A stretch of 64,000 bases of DNA, taken from contig DLFD01000009.1 in NCBI GenBank assembly GCA_002482005.1, positions 1-64,000 on the forward strand, in the 5' to 3' direction. The notes under the pieces were generated by a model, which did not search any database, was not told the origin of the DNA, and worked only from the letters and a program-made list of their open reading frames with translations. This document shows, piece by piece, positions 61,391-64,000 of the stretch. The position numbers were made by a program, and so were the translations under genes. This DNA is from Lachnospiraceae bacterium UBA7729. GTDB taxonomy: Bacteria; Bacillota; Clostridia; Lachnospirales; Lachnospiraceae. How positions within the stretch are numbered: position 1 is the first letter of the stretch; every line of letters begins with the position of its first letter.

Positions 61391-64000
61391 TCACCCCAGG
61401 TCCTGAAGCCCGAAACGGGCCTGCTCCTGGGGCGAAAGTTTTTGTTTCTCCGTCAGGTCTTCAGCCTTCCCGATCAGCTGCTTCAGGGACCAGACCGGAT
61501 AACAGTATATCCCGTAGGAACCATCTTCGGATACCTGCCCGAAATCATAGACGTTCTTTGTCTCATCGCAGTAGACCGTGCCGGAAAAACTCCGCAACGC
61601 GATCCACTCCTTCGTATCGACCAGCAGAAAGGTCCTGTCAGCCTGATACTGCGCCTTCTGTTCAAAAAGCGCCATTCCATCCCCGATCGTATGTACACCG
61701 ACCGGGGCATCCTGTACAAACGGCGCATCCAGCGCCTCAAATCTTCCCAGAACTTTCCCTGTCCCGGGATCACACCGGATCACTTCATTCTGAGTCGTGA
61801 AGATAAGAAGTTCTCCATCGTAAAATACACATCCGGCGATTTCAAATCCGGAAGCTTCCATGTCGGTCACCGCTCCGGTCCCGGAATCTTTGACCGCCAC
61901 AAGACCGGAGTTTCCGGACTTTTCCGTGCTTCCGTCCGCAAGATTCACCCGATACCGCTCTGCCGGGTCAACTCCGTCCGTCACGTAACAGCTCTGTCCA
62001 TCCCCGGAAAGGCCGTCAAACCTCAGATCAGGAAAATCGTTCTGTGAAAATGAGAGCCTGCTTGTCCACTTGAGTTCATCTTTTTGCGGATCCACGCAAA
62101 GCAGCAGCCCCTCCCCTTTCTCATTCTGAAGGGGCACCGCGGCAAACAGCAGTTTTCCGTCTGCCTCCATAGAGTCCGTGACAGAGTAGTCCCATGGAAG
62201 ACCGCTGCTGCCGTACTTTGTTCCGGAGACAACCTCAAAATCAGGGTCTCCGCCCTGTCTGATGATTCCTGCTTCCTTTCCCTGCACCACGACGTAGCTG
62301 CTCGCCCCAAGGCGAGACAGGCTGCCGGAGGCCATCCAGGGCTTCTGGTTCGTGTGTACAAGAAGGTCTGCTTTCTCTCCAATCGGAACCTGCGAGACAA
62401 GGACCCAGTCTCCTCCTTCCCAGGGCTGAAGAATATCCCGCCCGTCTTCAAGACAGACGTCCGTATAATCCCGGTCAGATTCCCCGACCGAAAGGATCTT
62501 TCTGTCATATGTGGCAGAGCTCAATGTCTTTCCGTCATCCAGACTGATCTTCCAGACACTGTAGTCGGATGCAGCGGTCAGGCAGGCCGCGCCAGCATCG
62601 TCAAGGCCCGGTCCTGTTTCTGCATCCGCATCGCCAGAATCCTGGTCCGGCTCCTCATCCGGAAGCTGCAGGATGGAAATGTCCCCGGCTCCGGTTCCGT
62701 CATCCGGGTTCGCACTCCAGACGATTTTCCCGCTTTCCGGATCCAGTGCATAGAGGAAACCGGCAGCTTTTCCCTCCCCATACGACAGGATCGAGAAGAT
62801 AAATTTCCCTCCGGCCTCTATCGAGCAGACCGCCGCATTCCCCATCCCGTCCTCTTCCTCTTCAGGGGCTGGAACGGAGATGACCTTGTTTTCCTCAAGA
62901 TCCCACAGCATGAAAGATACTTGATTCATGTTCTCTGCCGCAAATGCTGCCCATCTTCCGTCCGGGCTTGCCGACGGGCAGAGAAACGAATTCTCACCGC
63001 TGATGCCTTCCGGGGCCAAATACTCCTTTCTGCTCCAGGTCTCTCCGTCCAGTCTCTCCAGAATAACCCCGCCTTCCGGCGGTAATGTCGAATCCTGTGT
63101 CCGGGCGAGCACAAGATCCGGCTTTTCCGTATCCTTGCCCGGGAGAACGAGCACCCCGGACGTATAGTACCTGTTTCCTGCAAATGTTTCCGACCTCTCC
63201 TCTTTTCCGTCCAGAAGACCGATCTCCGTCAGGCAGAAATGCTCCAGATCTTCCCCATTGCTGCGGATCAGGATCGATTCCCCGCCATAGGGCATGATGT
63301 ATTGCTGCATGTCATCAGAAGTAAGCCAGGTATTCCCGACCGAATAGGTCTTCCGGAAAAGTTCCTCCCCGGACACACTGTCCGTCACCGCGACCTGTCC
63401 CAGTTCATCGACCGTGACCAGACGATTAACCTCTTCAAAACACCGGGCATAAAGGATCCCACTGTCCGAATAAGTCCGCACCGTCTGCAGCCTGTCCTCT
63501 CCGCTCCAGGGGTTGTCATATGACAGCGTCGAGGATGCCAGAGCCCGGTAAAGTTCCGGGTATCGTTCGTCCCCGATCTTTTCAAGACCGGCAGCAGCTT
63601 CCAGGGCAAGCAGCCTCGCAAGTACGCCGTGACCGTCCTTTTGCTCGTTTTCCGATGCCTGAGCCAGATAAGAGCTCCGCCCCCTGATCAAGGCCTTGTT
63701 TTTGATCTCCAGCTTCCTGCTTCCGTCGATCACGATTCCTGCGATCACGGCAAGGACCGCCATCCCCATACCCATGCGGGCAGCCAGGACCCTCATCTCA
63801 TGCTGATGCAGCCGCTGCATCAGCTGGTCCAGTCCGCAGCCAAGCAGCGCGGCGGCAAGTCTGGCTGTCTCTGTCCGCTTCTGCACCTTCTTCCCTGTCT
63901 GTGATTCCGGACGAAAGTCACAGGAGAGCGGTTCTGCCGGATTCCCCTCCTCGTCCTCAAGAAGGATCGATGGTATGATCCGGCCAGGATCAATGCCATC
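61391..64000 (-). CDS. TIR-like, transmembrane, beta-propeller protein, N-terminus outside window
   Basis: At least 869 residues; the frame stays open to the right edge. GRIIPSILLEDEEGNPAEPL looks like the end of a TIR-type domain, then QKRTETARLAAALLGCGLDQ and LMQRLHQHEMRVLAARM, a helix (MGMAVLAVIAGIVID), a coiled linker, then ALARLLALEAA-like helices and about 600 residues of WD40/PQQ-like propeller repeats (YALDPESGKIVWSANPD, LLCVDPQKDELKWTSR). Related TIR/propeller proteins occur in Lachnospiraceae; some TIR proteins are defence NADases, but the catalytic part is not visible. GTG at 63886 is unlikely to be the true start. Confidence 0.7.
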   Translation of the reverse strand, partial: DGIDPGRIIPSILLEDEEGNPAEPLSCDFRPESQTGKKVQKRTETARLAAALLGCGLDQLMQRLHQHEMRVLAARMGMGMAVLAVIAGIVIDGSRKLEIKNKALIRGRSSYLAQASENEQKDGHGVLARLLALEAAAGLEKIGDERYPELYRALASSTLSYDNPWSGEDRLQTVRTYSDSGILYARCFEEVNRLVTVDELGQVAVTDSVSGEELFRKTYSVGNTWLTSDDMQQYIMPYGGESILIRSNGEDLEHFCLTEIGLLDGKEERSETFAGNRYYTSGVLVLPGKDTEKPDLVLARTQDSTLPPEGGVILERLDGETWSRKEYLAPEGISGENSFLCPSASPDGRWAAFAAENMNQVSFMLWDLEENKVISVPAPEEEEDGMGNAAVCSIEAGGKFIFSILSYGEGKAAGFLYALDPESGKIVWSANPDDGTGAGDISILQLPDEEPDQDSGDADAETGPGLDDAGAACLTAASDYSVWKISLDDGKTLSSATYDRKILSVGESDRDYTDVCLEDGRDILQPWEGGDWVLVSQVPIGEKADLLVHTNQKPWMASGSLSRLGASSYVVVQGKEAGIIRQGGDPDFEVVSGTKYGSSGLPWDYSVTDSMEADGKLLFAAVPLQNEKGEGLLLCVDPQKDELKWTSRLSFSQNDFPDLRFDGLSGDGQSCYVTDGVDPAERYRVNLADGSTEKSGNSGLVAVKDSGTGAVTDMEASGFEIAGCVFYDGELLIFTTQNEVIRCDPGTGKVLGRFEALDAPFVQDAPVGVHTIGDGMALFEQKAQYQADRTFLLVDTKEWIALRSFSGTVYCDETKNVYDFGQVSEDGSYGIYCYPVWSLKQLIGKAEDLTEKQKLSPQEQARFGLQDLG

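Noticed and set aside
1..64000. CRISPR array, tRNA or rRNA genes
   Set aside because: No regularly spaced repeat array and no tRNA or rRNA-like sequence seen on either strand by eye.

Overview
The window looks like accessory DNA from a gut-type Firmicute, most likely a Lachnospiraceae/Clostridia member. The reasons are AGGAGG-type ribosome sites almost everywhere, Tn1549/Tn916-type conjugation and integrase genes, Gram-positive peptide-uptake and FtsX-type ABC systems, and a TIR plus beta-propeller protein of a kind I associate with that family. Family names are from reading the translations by eye; nothing was searched.

Layout. 1-8.6 kb is the left-reading replication/partition/coupling module of a Tn1549-like integrative conjugative element (Maff2, VirD4, PcfB, DUF3846, ParB, ParA, DnaC-like, initiator-like HTH, DUF5688). 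An intact IS1380-family element (8724-10413, 16-bp perfect inverted repeats, TTAAA duplication) sits in its upstream region. 10.4-12.5 kb holds a Tn916-type integrase with excisionase and candidate arm sites. 12.7-16.2 kb is an FtsX/MacB-type ABC pair. 16.3-23.3 kb is a prophage tail/lysis remnant carrying a two-gene insert. 23.3-24.8 kb is a DUF4417, toxin-like, immunity-like set. 24.9-33.2 kb has a broken second integrase with xis, degraded element genes, a secreted M4-like protease fused to a C-type lectin domain, a broken AbiE pair and an intact Phd-Doc pair. 33.4-50.4 kb has an AAA/DUF4143 ATPase, a metal-uptake cluster (AraC, ZinT-like protein, YbtPQ-like ABC pair, broken ZIP), an IS4-type transposase, an inverted-repeat-flanked AAA/DUF234 gene, an AlbA_2 protein and a decayed TetR/radical-SAM/SDR/metallo-beta-lactamase cluster. 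50.6-59.4 kb is a cytidylate-kinase-like gene and an operon for peptide uptake and hydrolysis (amidase, DppBCDF, prolyl iminopeptidase, binding protein, eutB remnant) preceded by a structured leader. 59.7-64 kb has gene remnants, a YefM-RelE-like pair and the C-terminal part of a TIR/propeller protein.

The main structural observation is that four copies of the 5' end of a low-molecular-weight protein tyrosine phosphatase gene (start codon plus the residues IKILFVCHG) lie in the same orientation at about 10.73, 24.93, 33.39 and 50.34 kb. Two are directly downstream of the two Tn916-type integrases. I read them as attachment-site scars of elements stacked one after another at one phosphatase locus. 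The many truncated genes between them fit repeated integration and deletion.
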